Source: Streptomyces sparsogenes (GTDB lineage Bacteria; Actinomycetota; Actinomycetes; Streptomycetales; Streptomycetaceae). Taken from it: a stretch of DNA of 64,000 nucleotides. The DNA lies in assembly GCF_001704635.1 (NCBI RefSeq), contig NZ_MAXF01000136.1, positions 1 to 64,000 on the forward strand, written 5' to 3'. Positions 35,661 to 45,936 of this stretch are shown here, in pieces. The stretch's first letter is position 1. Every line of letters begins with the position of its first letter. The translations under genes and the position numbers were made by a program. The notes beneath the pieces were generated by a model. It made no database searches and had not been told where the DNA came from. It saw nothing but the letters and a program-made list of their open reading frames with translations.

Positions 35661-36767
35661 TTAGTCGCTTGGTGTGATCGACTGTTCGGGAGGGGCCGAC
35701 GGGGGGCCATCTGTCCCCATTTGCCGAGTCGTGCCGTCCGGGCCGCCCCGTACGACGCTCAGCAGCGCCGCGTCCACGGGCAGCCGCAGCGAGTCCGTGG
35801 CCAGCGCCGAGGCGAGGCGCACCGCGCCGGTCAGCGGGTCCCCGGCGGCCTCGGTCACGCGGGCGTGCGGCAGCCGTGTCGCCAACTCGGCGCGCAGGGG
35901 CGCGAGCAGGGGGTCGCCCATGCGGAACAGCCCGCCGGTGAGCGCCACCTCGCCCCCCTCGACCGCGGGACAGACCGCCTCCGCGGCTTGCGCGATGTGC
36001 CGCGCGGCGTCCCGCAGGATCGCGTCCGCGACCGGGTCCCGGTCCGCGCACCGCCCGACCTCGGGTGCGAACGAGGCCAGTACGGCGGGCCGGTCGGGGC
36101 GTGGATACAGCTTCCCGGGCAGTTCGCCCGCCGGGCCGAAGACCGCCTCCAGGCGGGCCAGCAGCGGCCGGGAGCCGCCTTCCCGCCCGTCGTACGCGCG
36201 CATCGCCGCTTCGAGACCGGCCCGGCCGATCCAGGCCCCGCCGCCGCAGTCGCCGAGCAGATGCCCCCAGCCGTCCGCGCGGCGCCAGCCGCCGCCTCCG
36301 CCCCCCGCGTCGTCCGGCAGGACGCCCAGGGCGATCATGCCCGTACCGGCCGCGATCACCGCGCCGGGCCGCTGGCCCAGCGCCCCCGCGTAGGCGGTCA
36401 CCCCGTCGGCCGCCAGGGCCAGCCGCCGGGCGCCGAGGGAACGCGCCAGCGCCTCCGGCAGCCTGGCGCGCAGGTCGTCGCCGAGCGTGGCCATGCCCGC
36501 GGCGCCGACGCACACCGCCGCCACACCGTACGCCCCCGCCTCGTCCAGCAGCGCGCGGGCCGCCGGCACCACCCGGGCCAGCAGGCTCTCCGCGTCGATG
36601 CCCCGGTCGCCGACCACGGCGGGCGTGGGCGAGGACCAGGTCGGGCCCGGGGCCGGGCCGTCGCCGCCGCCCTCGGGCCGGGCGTCGGCGCGGGCCAGCG
36701 CGACCCGGACGCCGGAGCCGCCCGAGTCGATCCCGAGTACGTATGCCCGCTCCGCTTGGCCGCCCAC
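35661..36767 (-). CDS. N-acetylglucosamine kinase-like (BadF/BadG/BcrA/D ATPase family)
   Basis: A 368-residue ASKHA-fold kinase: phosphate-1 LGIDSGGSGVRVA, phosphate-2 IAAGTGMIALG, catalytic-region GWGHLLGDCGGGAWIG, adenosine motif ALTGGLF. It probably phosphorylates an amino sugar such as GlcNAc. The GTG start is 3 bp after the scramblase-like gene stop, so they are co-transcribed. The C-terminal about 25 residues are unstructured. Confidence 0.87.
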   Translation of the reverse strand: MGGQAERAYVLGIDSGGSGVRVALARADARPEGGGDGPAPGPTWSSPTPAVVGDRGIDAESLLARVVPAARALLDEAGAYGVAAVCVGAAGMATLGDDLRARLPEALARSLGARRLALAADGVTAYAGALGQRPGAVIAAGTGMIALGVLPDDAGGGGGGWRRADGWGHLLGDCGGGAWIGRAGLEAAMRAYDGREGGSRPLLARLEAVFGPAGELPGKLYPRPDRPAVLASFAPEVGRCADRDPVADAILRDAARHIAQAAEAVCPAVEGGEVALTGGLFRMGDPLLAPLRAELATRLPHARVTEAAGDPLTGAVRLASALATDSLRLPVDAALLSVVRGGPDGTTRQMGTDGPPSAPPEQSITPSD

Positions 36768-36770
36768 CGG

Positions 36771-37586
36771 TCAGCCGAACCCGCGCGCGTCCTGCTTGAG
36801 CGCCGTGTCCACGGTCAGCGCGGTGGCCACGACGAGGCTCAGCAGCGGATCGGGCAGCTGGCGGTGGATCTGCAGGACATAGTTGTCCGCGGTCGTGAAC
36901 ATCGTCTTCGCCAGACCTTCCCAGGTCTTGGTGATCCGGGCGATCTCGCCGCCGGTGTGGTCCACGATGGCGAAGTTCCAGGCCCGCCAGTTCTCCGCCT
37001 TGATGGCGCCGATCTGCTGGCCGTTCACCTGGATCGCGAAGTTGATCTTGCCGATGGCGTTCTGCTGCACGATCTCGCCGACCGGCTGGCCGTCCGGGCG
37101 GGTCACCAGCACCTTCGACTTGATGAACTTCGCCGGGCGGGTGAGCACCAGATGCGGCTGCCCCTGGGCGTCCCGGATCTCCAGCTTGTGGGTCATGAAC
37201 TGGTCGAGGCTCGACACGAACCGAGCCACCTTCTTGAGCGTGCTCTGACCGACCTGGACCACCGACCCGATGGTGCGCCCGTGCTGGTCGAAGACGCTGT
37301 ACTCGTTGGTCAGCTCGATCAGCTTGGCCTTCTGGTTCACCACCAGCACCGGCTCGGTGAAGAGCGTGCCGCCGCCGGCGTGGGCCGGGGCGACGCCCGC
37401 CTGCTGCTGCACCTGGCGCTGGATCTTCGCCGGGTCGGCGACCGGCTGGGCCTGCTGCTGCGCCTGGCCCGGCTGCCCCGGGTGGGTGTGCTCGGTCCAC
37501 TGCGCGCCGTCCCACCAGCGCAGCAGGTTCGGCGTGCCCTGCGGGTCGGCGTACCAGCCCGCAGGGGTGTTCGGATGTGTCGTCAT
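36771..37586 (-). CDS. Phospholipid scramblase-related protein with N-terminal DUF2510
   Basis: A 271-residue protein. Residues 8-33 (AGWYADPQGTPNLLRWWDGAQWT) are a DUF2510 motif, followed by a Gln/Pro-rich linker (about 36-75) and a tubby/LURAP-like scramblase domain (about 80-260) with the repeated strands of the LOR family. One C-terminal hydrophobic stretch (LLSLVVATALTV) is short. The molecular role in bacteria is unknown. It is the first gene of a run continuing with the sugar kinase. Confidence 0.88.
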   Translation of the reverse strand: MTTHPNTPAGWYADPQGTPNLLRWWDGAQWTEHTHPGQPGQAQQQAQPVADPAKIQRQVQQQAGVAPAHAGGGTLFTEPVLVVNQKAKLIELTNEYSVFDQHGRTIGSVVQVGQSTLKKVARFVSSLDQFMTHKLEIRDAQGQPHLVLTRPAKFIKSKVLVTRPDGQPVGEIVQQNAIGKINFAIQVNGQQIGAIKAENWRAWNFAIVDHTGGEIARITKTWEGLAKTMFTTADNYVLQIHRQLPDPLLSLVVATALTVDTALKQDARGFG

Positions 37587-37625
37587 GGCGGGCAGACTAC
37601 CCGCCGCCCACCTGGACGGAAGCCG

Positions 37626-38300
37626 TCAGGGAAGGCGCCAGTCCACCGGCTGGGCCCCTTGTCGCGCCAGCAGCTCATTGGCGCGGCTGAACGGGCGCGA
37701 GCCGAAGAAGCCGCGGTCGGCGGACATGGGGGAGGGGTGCGCGGACTCGATGGCCGGCAGGCTGCCGAGCAGCGGGCGTACGTTGCGGGCGTCGCGGCCC
37801 CACAGGATGGACACCAGGGGGCGGCCGCGCTCGGCCAGCGCCCGGATGGCCTGCTCGGTGACCTCCTCCCAGCCCTTGCCCCGGTGCGCGGCGGGCCTGC
37901 GCGGCGCGGTGGTCAGCGCCTTGTTCAGCAGCAGCACCCCCTGCTCGGTCCACGGGGTCAGATCGCCGTTGGACGGGCGCGGCAGGCCGAGGTCGGTCTG
38001 CAGCTCGCGGTAGATGTTCTCCAGACTGCCGGGCAGCGGCCGCACGTCGGGGGCCACCGAGAAGCTCAGCCCCACGGCGTGGCCCGGCGTCGGATAGGGG
38101 TCCTGACCGACGATCAGGACGCGCACCTCGTCGAAGGGCTGCTGGAAGGCGCGCAGCACGTTCCGCCCGGCGGGGAGGTAGGTGCGCCCCGCCGCTATCT
38201 CGGCCCGCAGGAAGTCGCCCATCGCGGCGATGCGTCCTTCGACCGGCTCAAGTGCCTTGGCCCAGCCTGCTTCTACGATCTCGTTCAAGGGTCGTGCCAC
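37626..38300 (-). CDS. ung: Uracil-DNA glycosylase, family 1
   Basis: A 224-residue repair enzyme that removes uracil from DNA. The catalytic water-activating GQDPYP motif (65-70, Asp67) and the DNA-intercalation HPSPMS loop (about 187-192) are intact, plus LLLNKALTT and WGRDA. The GTG at 38300 gives the normal family length. Confidence 0.96.
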   Translation of the reverse strand: MARPLNEIVEAGWAKALEPVEGRIAAMGDFLRAEIAAGRTYLPAGRNVLRAFQQPFDEVRVLIVGQDPYPTPGHAVGLSFSVAPDVRPLPGSLENIYRELQTDLGLPRPSNGDLTPWTEQGVLLLNKALTTAPRRPAAHRGKGWEEVTEQAIRALAERGRPLVSILWGRDARNVRPLLGSLPAIESAHPSPMSADRGFFGSRPFSRANELLARQGAQPVDWRLP

Positions 38301-38337
38301 GTCGCGTCACTTTAGTGGCTCGGCGCGTGGCCCCGCG

Positions 38338-38401
38338 CCCGCTCACCGGATCAGGGGCCGCTCACCCGATCGGGCCGCTCATCCGTTCAGGGCCGCTCAC
38401 C
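38338..38401. repeat. CCGCTCACC short tandem repeats
   Basis: Four copies of CCGCTCA(C/T)C spaced 17-20 bp lie at the 3' end of the BNR-repeat gene, reaching its stop codon at 38397. It has no recognised function. Confidence 0.45.
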
Positions 38402-39482
38402 CCACCACCGCCGCCCGCACGCACAGCACGTCCGGAAGGTGCTCGGCGACCAGCCGCCAGCTGTCGCCCTCGTCCGCGCTGGCGTACACCTCGCCGTTGC
38501 GGTTGCCGAAGTAGACGCCCGCCGGGTCGGCGTCGTCCGTGCGCAGCGCGTCCCGCAGCACCACCCCGTAGTGGTCCCCCTCCGGCAGCCCGGCGGACAG
38601 CTCGGTCCACGACGAGCCCGCGTCCTCGGTGCGGAAGACCCGGCAGCGGTAGCCGGGCGGATAGCGGTCCGAGCCGTCGCTGACCGGGAACACATACGCC
38701 ACGCCGCCGCGCCGGGGGTGGGCGGCGACCGCGAACCCGAAGTCGGCCGGCAGGCTCTTGCCGATCTCCGACCAGCTCGCCCCGGCGTCGTCGCTGCGGT
38801 AGACACCGCCGTGGTTCTGCAGATACAGCCGGTCGGGGTCCACCGCGTCCGGCGCGATCTTGTGCACGCACTGGCCGAACTCGGGGTAACGGTCGGGCAG
38901 GAACTCCGCCTTGAGGCCGGTGTTGGACGGGGCCCAGCTCGCCCCGCCGTCAGCCGACCGGTAGACCCCGCCCGAGGACACCGCCGCCAGCACCGCGCCC
39001 GGGTCGCGGGGGTCGGTGACGACCGTGTGGACCGCCTGGCCGCCGAAGCCGGCGCCCCACTCCGGCCGCTGCGGGTGCTCCCACAGGCCCCGGACGAACG
39101 CGAAGGTCTCCCCGCCGTCGTCGGACCGGAAGAGGGCGCCCGGCTGGGTGCCCGCGTAGACCACCTCGGGCGCGGCGGGCCCGGCCGGGTGCAGCTGCCA
39201 GACCCGCTCCAGCGAGGTGTCGGTGCCCTCCGGGAACCGCACCGCGGGCGCGGGCGGCTCGTGCCAGGTGCGCCCGAGGTCGTCGGAGCGGAAGACCGAC
39301 GGGCCCCAGTGCGAGCTGTCGGCCCCGACCAGCAGCCGGGGCACGGCGCGGCGGGTGTCGACGCCGACGGAGTACACCGCCTGCATCGGGAAGTGCGGGC
39401 CGGTCAGGTCCCAGCCGCCGCCGCGGCGGCGCCCGAGGAACAGCCCTTTACGGGTGCCGATGGCGAGCAGGACGTCGTCCAT
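38397..39482 (-). CDS. BNR/Asp-box beta-propeller protein (sialidase/sortilin-like)
   Basis: A 361-residue beta-propeller with at least five Asp-box loops of S-x-D-x-G-x-(T/S)-W type (FRSDDLGRTW, FRSDDGGETF, YRSADGGASW, YRSDDAGASW, FRTEDAGSSW, YASADEGDSW). There is no signal peptide and no sialidase active-site Arg triad that I can identify, so it is probably a cytosolic glycosyl-hydrolase-like protein of unknown function. A block of 14-bp tandem repeats lies just upstream of its start. Confidence 0.85.
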   Translation of the reverse strand: MDDVLLAIGTRKGLFLGRRRGGGWDLTGPHFPMQAVYSVGVDTRRAVPRLLVGADSSHWGPSVFRSDDLGRTWHEPPAPAVRFPEGTDTSLERVWQLHPAGPAAPEVVYAGTQPGALFRSDDGGETFAFVRGLWEHPQRPEWGAGFGGQAVHTVVTDPRDPGAVLAAVSSGGVYRSADGGASWAPSNTGLKAEFLPDRYPEFGQCVHKIAPDAVDPDRLYLQNHGGVYRSDDAGASWSEIGKSLPADFGFAVAAHPRRGGVAYVFPVSDGSDRYPPGYRCRVFRTEDAGSSWTELSAGLPEGDHYGVVLRDALRTDDADPAGVYFGNRNGEVYASADEGDSWRLVAEHLPDVLCVRAAVVG

Positions 39483-39500
39483 GGGGTATCACTCCCTGCG

Positions 39501-39582
39501 ATGTGCCCGACCTGATGTGCCCGGTCTGATGTGCCCGACTGATGCGTCCGGCCTGATGTGTCCGGCCTGATGTGTCCGACAT
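39501..39582. repeat. 14-bp tandem repeat, six copies
   Basis: Units of ATGTG(C/T)CCGGCCTG type, five of 14 bp and one of 13 bp, run head to tail between the BNR gene start (39482) and the old-yellow-enzyme stop (39638). They occupy the BNR promoter region. Confidence 0.75.
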
Positions 39583-39637
39583 CACAGAGTCTGCACCCCG
39601 CCACTGACAACGGCCCGCTTCACCGCGTCACCCCAGC

Positions 39638-40735
39638 TCAGACGGCGTAGCCGTACTGCGCCGGGACTGTGGCGGCCGTGCCCAGCTCGCGTCCCGCGCG
39701 CTGCGCCCAGTACGGGTCGCGCAGCAGCTCGCGGCCGAGCAGCACGGCGTCCGCCTCCCCGTTGGCGATGATCTTCTCGGCCTGCTCCGGCTCGGTGATC
39801 AGGCCGACCGCGGAGACCGGCATCCCGGTCTCCGCCCTGACGCGGGCGGCGAACGGCACCTGGTAGCCGGGGCCGACGGGGATCCGCGCCCGCGGCGCGT
39901 TGCCGCCGCTGGAGACGTCCAGCAGGTCCACGCCGTGCGCCTGGAGCTCCCGCGCGAACCGCACGGTCTCCTCGACCGTCCAGCCCTCGCGGTCGTCGGA
40001 GGCGTTCTCGGTCAGCCAGTCGGTCGCCGAGACCCGGAAGAACAGCGGCAGCTCGTCCGGCCACACCGCGCGCACCGCGTCCACGACCTCGAGCGCGAAG
40101 CGCGTCCGGTTCTCGAAGGAGCCGCCGTACTCGTCGGTGCGGCGGTTGCTGTGCGGGGAGAGGAACTCGCCGATCAGATAACCGTGCGCGCCGTGGACCT
40201 CGGCGACCTCGAACCCGGCGGCCAGCGCGCGCCGCGCCGCGTCCGCGAACTGCCCGACGATCTCCCCCAGCCGCTCGGCCGTCAGCTCCAGGGGCACCGG
40301 GTAGCCCTCGTCGAACGGCACCGGGCTGGGCCCGTACGGCCGCCAGCCGCCCCGCTCCTCGGCCACGGGCCCGCCGCCCTCCCACGGCCGGCCCGTCGAG
40401 GCCTTGCGCCCGGCGTGGGCCAGCTGGACACCCGGGGTGGTGCCGCGCTCCTTGAGGAAGGCGGTGATCCGGCGGAAGGCCTCCGCCTGGGTGTCGTTCC
40501 ACAGGCCCAGGTCGGCGGGGCTGATCCGGCCCTCCGGGCTGACGGCGGTCGCCTCGGTCAGGATCAGGCCGGTGCCGCCGCTGGCCCGCGAGGTGTAGTG
40601 CGAGAAGTGCCAGTCGCCCGCCACCCCCGCCGCCGCGCCGCTGACCTCGGCGGAGTACTGGCACATGGGCGCCATCCAGATCCGGTTGGGAATGGTCAGC
40701 GACCGCAGGGTGTAGGGCTCGAACAGTGCGCTCAC
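39638..40735 (-). CDS. Old yellow enzyme, NADH:flavin oxidoreductase (YqjM-like)
   Basis: A 365-residue FMN enzyme reducing activated C=C bonds with NAD(P)H. YqjM-class features: MAPMCQYSA (Cys25, Tyr27), HAGRKAS, HGAHGYLIGEFLSP and the C-terminal FMN segment DAVLLGRELLRDP. The GTG at 40735 with GGAG 6 bp upstream matches family starts; upstream in-frame starts (ATG at 40747, another at 40783) are weaker. It is divergent from an ArsR regulator, with two identical operator boxes between them. Confidence 0.92.
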   Translation of the reverse strand: MSALFEPYTLRSLTIPNRIWMAPMCQYSAEVSGAAAGVAGDWHFSHYTSRASGGTGLILTEATAVSPEGRISPADLGLWNDTQAEAFRRITAFLKERGTTPGVQLAHAGRKASTGRPWEGGGPVAEERGGWRPYGPSPVPFDEGYPVPLELTAERLGEIVGQFADAARRALAAGFEVAEVHGAHGYLIGEFLSPHSNRRTDEYGGSFENRTRFALEVVDAVRAVWPDELPLFFRVSATDWLTENASDDREGWTVEETVRFARELQAHGVDLLDVSSGGNAPRARIPVGPGYQVPFAARVRAETGMPVSAVGLITEPEQAEKIIANGEADAVLLGRELLRDPYWAQRAGRELGTAATVPAQYGYAV

Positions 40736-40794
40736 GGCAGGCTCCATCTCGCGTCGGCGCGTGGTTTCACGGGGACGTTCCACAGGGACGCTAG

Positions 40795-40844
40795 TACGAT
40801 AAGCCTCGTAGTACGGCGGATGTCAAATTACGAAGATCCTCGTA
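40795..40844. promoter_or_regulatory. Two ArsR-type operator boxes
   Basis: TACGA-N6-TCGTA occurs twice, at 40795-40810 and 40829-40844, both perfect, 34 bp apart. They fill the gap between the divergent reductase and ArsR genes. Confidence 0.8.
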
Positions 40845-40880
40845 CAATGGGGTCTCGAAACGAGGCACCGAGGAGCAGTC

Positions 40881-41255
40881 GTGCAGCCGCGAACCACCGT
40901 CCAGCCACCGTCGTCCGGCCGCTCGCTGGAGCACCCCGCGCGCGACGCCATCCGCCTCGAGGACGTGCTCCACGCGCTGTCCGACCCGATGCGGATGCGG
41001 GTGGTGCGGACCCTGGCGGGGGAGACCGGCGAGCTGTCCTGTTCGGTCTTCGACCTGCCGGTGAGCAAGTCCACCACCACCCACCACTTCCGGGTGCTGC
41101 GGGAGTGCGGCGTGATCAACCAGATCTACCGGGGCACCGCCAAGATGAACGCGCTGCGCCGCGAGGACCTGGACGCGCTGTTCCCCGGACTCCTCGACAG
41201 CGTCCTGCGCGCCGCCGCCGACCAGGACCTGCGCCTCGGCCGCGACGGGGGCTGA
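40881..41255 (+). CDS. ArsR-family winged-helix repressor
   Basis: A 124-residue regulator: LEDVLHALSDPMRMRVVRTLA, recognition helix SKSTTTHHFRVLRECGVI and wing QIYRGTAKMNALR. There is no metal-binding Cys cluster (one Cys in ELSCSVFDLP), so it is probably a redox or small-molecule sensor. GTG at 40881 after GAGGAG. It probably represses itself and the old yellow enzyme through the two boxes upstream. Confidence 0.93.
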   Translation: MQPRTTVQPPSSGRSLEHPARDAIRLEDVLHALSDPMRMRVVRTLAGETGELSCSVFDLPVSKSTTTHHFRVLRECGVINQIYRGTAKMNALRREDLDALFPGLLDSVLRAAADQDLRLGRDGG

Positions 41256-41272
41256 GCCCCGCCGGGCCGCGC

Positions 41273-42613
<1,341 letters not shown>

Positions 42614-42736
42614 GGCGGAGCTCCTTCCGGAGGATGACTCCAGCATCGCACCCGGCCGGTGCCCCGATCCGGCATTACGCGCCGGACGCCAGGCTCCCGG
42701 GTGACGGCCGGGCCGGAAGCTGACGTCCCGGCACCG

Positions 42737-42763
42737 GCGGGCGCCCGGGGCCCGGGCGCCCGC
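42737..42763 (-). terminator. Perfect GC palindrome at the end of the DUF305 gene
   Basis: 13-bp arms around one central base (GCGGGCGCCCGGG-G-...) abut the TAG stop. It is GC-only, without a U tract. Confidence 0.6.
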
Positions 42764-43434
42764 TACCCGAGCTGCCGCATCCGCTGGATCTCGGCGCCCT
42801 GCTGCGCGATGACGTCGTCCGCCATCTCCTCCACCCGCACGTTGTTGCCCTGGGCCAGGACGTCCGAGGCCATGGAGATCGCCCCCTCGTGGTGGGTGAT
42901 CATCAGCTCGAGGAAGAGCTTGTCGAAGCCGGCCCCGCGGGCCGCGCGCAGCCGGTCGAGCTGGTCCTGGGTGGCCATGCCGGGCATGTCCCCGTGCACG
43001 TGCCCGCCCTCGTGGTCCGCCGTGCCGCCGTTGGTGCGCAGCCAGCCCTTCATCGCCTCGATCTCCGGCTCCTGCCCCGCGGAGATGCGCCGTGCGAGCC
43101 GTTTGATCTTCGATGACCCCGCCCGGTCGGCCACCAGATCGGTCATCACCAGGGCCTGCCGGTGGTGCTGGATCATCATGCGTACGTAGGTGAAGTCGGC
43201 CGAGTTGGGCGAGTCGTCGTCCTTCGCCTTCGCCGCCTCCTCGGCGGACAGCTTCTTGGCCGGCTCCCCGGGCTTGCCCGGCGCGATCACCGAGGGCCCG
43301 GCGCTCCCGTCCGGGCTGTCGGCCTTGGCGCCGCCCCCGCCCTCGCAGCCGGTGAGGGCCAGCGCCAGGGCCGCGGCCACCGCCGCCGCGAGCGAGGCCG
43401 CGCGCGCGGTCGTGGTCGTACGCCGGTTCAACAC
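42763..43434 (-). CDS. DUF305 lipoprotein
   Basis: A 223-residue exported protein; the signal peptide ends at the lipobox LTGC (Cys30). Two DUF305 (ferritin-like) units carry the characteristic MMIQHHRQAL and LMITHHEGAI motifs and acidic/His helices (SAGQEPEIEAMKGWL). A His/Met-rich stretch (DHEGGHVHGDMPGM) suggests copper or other metal binding. It is divergent from an LVIVD protein, a pair often found together in Streptomyces, so the two may act together outside the cell. Confidence 0.9.
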   Translation of the reverse strand: MLNRRTTTTARAASLAAAVAAALALALTGCEGGGGAKADSPDGSAGPSVIAPGKPGEPAKKLSAEEAAKAKDDDSPNSADFTYVRMMIQHHRQALVMTDLVADRAGSSKIKRLARRISAGQEPEIEAMKGWLRTNGGTADHEGGHVHGDMPGMATQDQLDRLRAARGAGFDKLFLELMITHHEGAISMASDVLAQGNNVRVEEMADDVIAQQGAEIQRMRQLG

Positions 43435-43621
43435 CGTGGCCTCCAGGGTCGTTTTGTGGGCTGTGCTGACCGTATTAGCACGTCAAGGACTGCTCCTGAC
43501 TAGAGATTTTCGTTACATGTTCATTGCCGACTGTTGAGGTGTACATGGATCGAGCCATACTGCCCAGGACCCGCCCCCCGCGCCATCGTTCAACCCCGAC
43601 GGAAGACAAGGGAGGACGCAG

Positions 43622-45121
43622 TTGAAGCCGTGGCAAAGACTCCAGGTGCGCCACAGATCTCCGATGCGACCCAGGCACCTCGGTACGGCCGTGGCCGCCT
43701 TCGGCCTCCTCGCCTCGCTGTTCGCGGCGAGCCCGGCGGCCGCGACGCCCGACCCCGGAGCCACCCCCAAGAGTGAACGGGTGACGAAGGATCAGGCCGA
43801 CGACGTCAGAGCCGCCATCAAGGACGGCGAGATACCCGGCGTGGACGAGATCGTCCACAGCGACAACGTCAGCCATCTGACGAACATCCCCAAGCAGGCC
43901 CTCAAGGGCACCAACTCGGACCTGGCCTTCCAGGGCAAGTACGCCTTCGCGGGCAACTACGACGGCTTCGTCATCTACGACATCAGCAACCCGAAGGCCC
44001 CCAGGACCGTCAGCCAGGTGCTGTGCCCGGGCTCGCAGAACGACGTCAGCGTCTCCGGGAACCTGCTCTTCCTGTCCACGGACTCCTCGCGCAGCGACAA
44101 CTCCTGCAACAGCACCACGCAGCCCGCCACGGAGAAGTCGTCCTGGGAGGGCATGAAGGTCTTCGACATCACCGACAAGACCGCCCCCAAGTACGTCGCC
44201 GCCGTCGAGACGTCCTGCGGCTCGCACACCCACACCCTGGTGCCCGAGCGGGACAACGTCTACATCTACGTCTCCTCCTACTCCCCGGACGCCGGCTTCC
44301 CGGACTGCCAGCCGCCGCACGACGGGATCTCCGTCATCAAGGTGCCGCGCCGCGCGCCCGAGAAGTCCGCGGTCATCGACTTCCCGGTGCTCTTCCCGGA
44401 CGGCGGCAACCCGGGCGCGCCCACCAACCCCGGCGTCTCCAAGACGACCGGCTGCCACGACATCACCACCTTCCCCGAGCTGAAGCTGGCGGCGGGTGCC
44501 TGCATGGGTGACGGCATCCTGCTCGACATCGCCGACCCCGCCAAGCCGCGGGTCATCGACCGGGTCGAGGACAACGTCAACTTCGCCTTCTGGCACTCGG
44601 CGACCTTCAACGAGCGCGGCGACAAGGTCGTGTTCACCGACGAACTCGGCGGCGGCGGGGCCGCGACCTGCAATGCCGAGGTCGGCCCGGACCACGGCGC
44701 GGACGGCATCTACGACATCGTCGGCAAGGGCGACCGCCGCAAGCTGGTCTTCCGCAGCTACTACAAGATCCCGCGCCACCAGGCGGACACCGAGAACTGC
44801 GTCGCCCACAACGGCTCGCTGATCCCGGTCAAGGGCCGCGACATCATGGTCCAGGCCTGGTACCAGGGCGGCGTGTCCATCTGGGAGTTCACCGACTCCG
44901 AGCACCCCAAGGAGATCGGCTACTTCGAGCGCGGCCCCCTCTCCGCCGACACCCTCGTCGGCGGCGGCGCCTGGTCCGCGTACTACTACAACGGCTACAT
45001 CTACTCCAACGACATCGCCAAGGGCTTCGACGTCCTGAAGATCGACGACCGGCGCACCGACGGCGCCCGGTCGGTGCGGCTGCGCGAGCTGAACGTGCAG
45101 ACGCAGCCCGACTACCGCTGA
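43622..45121 (+). CDS. Secreted LVIVD-repeat beta-propeller protein
   Basis: A 499-residue exported protein; signal sequence about 18-41 (AFGLLASLFAASPAAA). LVIVD-type blades are seen as GFVIYDISNPKAPR, MKVFDITDKTAPKYV, GILLDIADPAKPRVID and VSIWEFTDSEHPKEIGYF. Paired Cys residues suggest extracellular disulfides. The TTG at 43622 is supported by GGGAGG 6 bp upstream. Function unknown; it may partner the divergent DUF305 lipoprotein. The last 10 bp overlap the convergent TetR gene. Confidence 0.88.
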   Translation: MKPWQRLQVRHRSPMRPRHLGTAVAAFGLLASLFAASPAAATPDPGATPKSERVTKDQADDVRAAIKDGEIPGVDEIVHSDNVSHLTNIPKQALKGTNSDLAFQGKYAFAGNYDGFVIYDISNPKAPRTVSQVLCPGSQNDVSVSGNLLFLSTDSSRSDNSCNSTTQPATEKSSWEGMKVFDITDKTAPKYVAAVETSCGSHTHTLVPERDNVYIYVSSYSPDAGFPDCQPPHDGISVIKVPRRAPEKSAVIDFPVLFPDGGNPGAPTNPGVSKTTGCHDITTFPELKLAAGACMGDGILLDIADPAKPRVIDRVEDNVNFAFWHSATFNERGDKVVFTDELGGGGAATCNAEVGPDHGADGIYDIVGKGDRRKLVFRSYYKIPRHQADTENCVAHNGSLIPVKGRDIMVQAWYQGGVSIWEFTDSEHPKEIGYFERGPLSADTLVGGGAWSAYYYNGYIYSNDIAKGFDVLKIDDRRTDGARSVRLRELNVQTQPDYR

Positions 45122-45780
45122 CCGTCCGCCCCGGGCGGCCGCCGGTCGTCCGGGGCCTGTGTCCCGCCGGTCCCCTCAGGGCCCGGCGGGGCGCCCAACT
45201 CCCAGTCCAGCCCGTAGCGGTGGAACAGCTCGGCCCGCAGCCGCTCCGCCGGCATCGGCGCCCCCGGCAGCAGGATCGCCACCACGGCGCCCATCAGCTG
45301 AGCGCGCAACAGCCGGTAGTCGGCGTCCGGGTCCGGCGACCCGTACCGGACCATCGTCTCCCGCAGCAGGGCGGCCAGCCGCTGCTGCTCGGGGCACTGG
45401 ATGAACCCCTCGGCCGTCAGGATGCCCGCCATGTGCGTCCGCATCAGCCGCGGCCGCTCCACGGCGAGCCCCAGGATCGCGTCGATCGCCCGGGCCAGCC
45501 ACTCCCGGCCCGCGTCCGCCCCGTCCGGCAGCGGCTCGCGCTCCAGCCCCCTGGCCAGCTCAAGGTGCATCAGCCGGTGCACGGCCGTCTGCAGCAACTG
45601 GCGCTTGCCGGGGAAGTAGTACGAGACCAGCCCGCGCGCGGCCCCGGCCCGGTCGGCGATGTCGGCGAGGGTGGTCGCCTCGTATCCGCGCTCGCCGACC
45701 AGCTCCACCGTCGCCTGCAGCAGACGCTCCTGGGAGCGGCGGCGCAATTCCTCATTGACCGAAGCGCTGCGGGGGGACAT
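45112..45780 (-). CDS. TetR-family regulator
   Basis: A 222-residue repressor; the N-terminal HTH is ATTLADIADRAGAARGLVSYYFPGK (residues about 35-59, in pieces), and the C-terminal ligand domain is not assignable. The Pro/Gly-rich last 25 residues overlap the LVIVD gene tail. The target is unknown; the nearest inverted repeat lies at 45870. Confidence 0.92.
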   Translation of the reverse strand: MSPRSASVNEELRRRSQERLLQATVELVGERGYEATTLADIADRAGAARGLVSYYFPGKRQLLQTAVHRLMHLELARGLEREPLPDGADAGREWLARAIDAILGLAVERPRLMRTHMAGILTAEGFIQCPEQQRLAALLRETMVRYGSPDPDADYRLLRAQLMGAVVAILLPGAPMPAERLRAELFHRYGLDWELGAPPGPEGTGGTQAPDDRRPPGADGQR

Positions 45781-45869
45781 CCTGTAACTCCTGCGTTGAC
45801 TGGCTCCTGGCCAATATACTCAGTGCGGTCTCGGGTTGTCCGCCACCGTGCCCTGGCGGCCCCGATGTT

Positions 45870-45912
45870 CCGTCGATTTCGGGCGACGCGGGGGATCGTC
45901 CGAAATCGACGG
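45870..45912. promoter_or_regulatory. 13-bp inverted repeat between TetR and HAD genes
   Basis: CCGTCGATTTCGG-N17-CCGAAATCGACGG is perfect. It lies 90 bp upstream of the TetR start and 25 bp past the HAD gene stop, so it is either the HAD terminator or a TetR operator. Confidence 0.5.
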
Positions 45913-45936
45913 ATCCACCGCGCCCCTGACCGGGCG

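Noticed and set aside
38338..39582. CRISPR array
   Set aside because: The short repeats at 38338 and 39501 have no unique spacers of constant length and no cas genes; they are simple tandem repeats.
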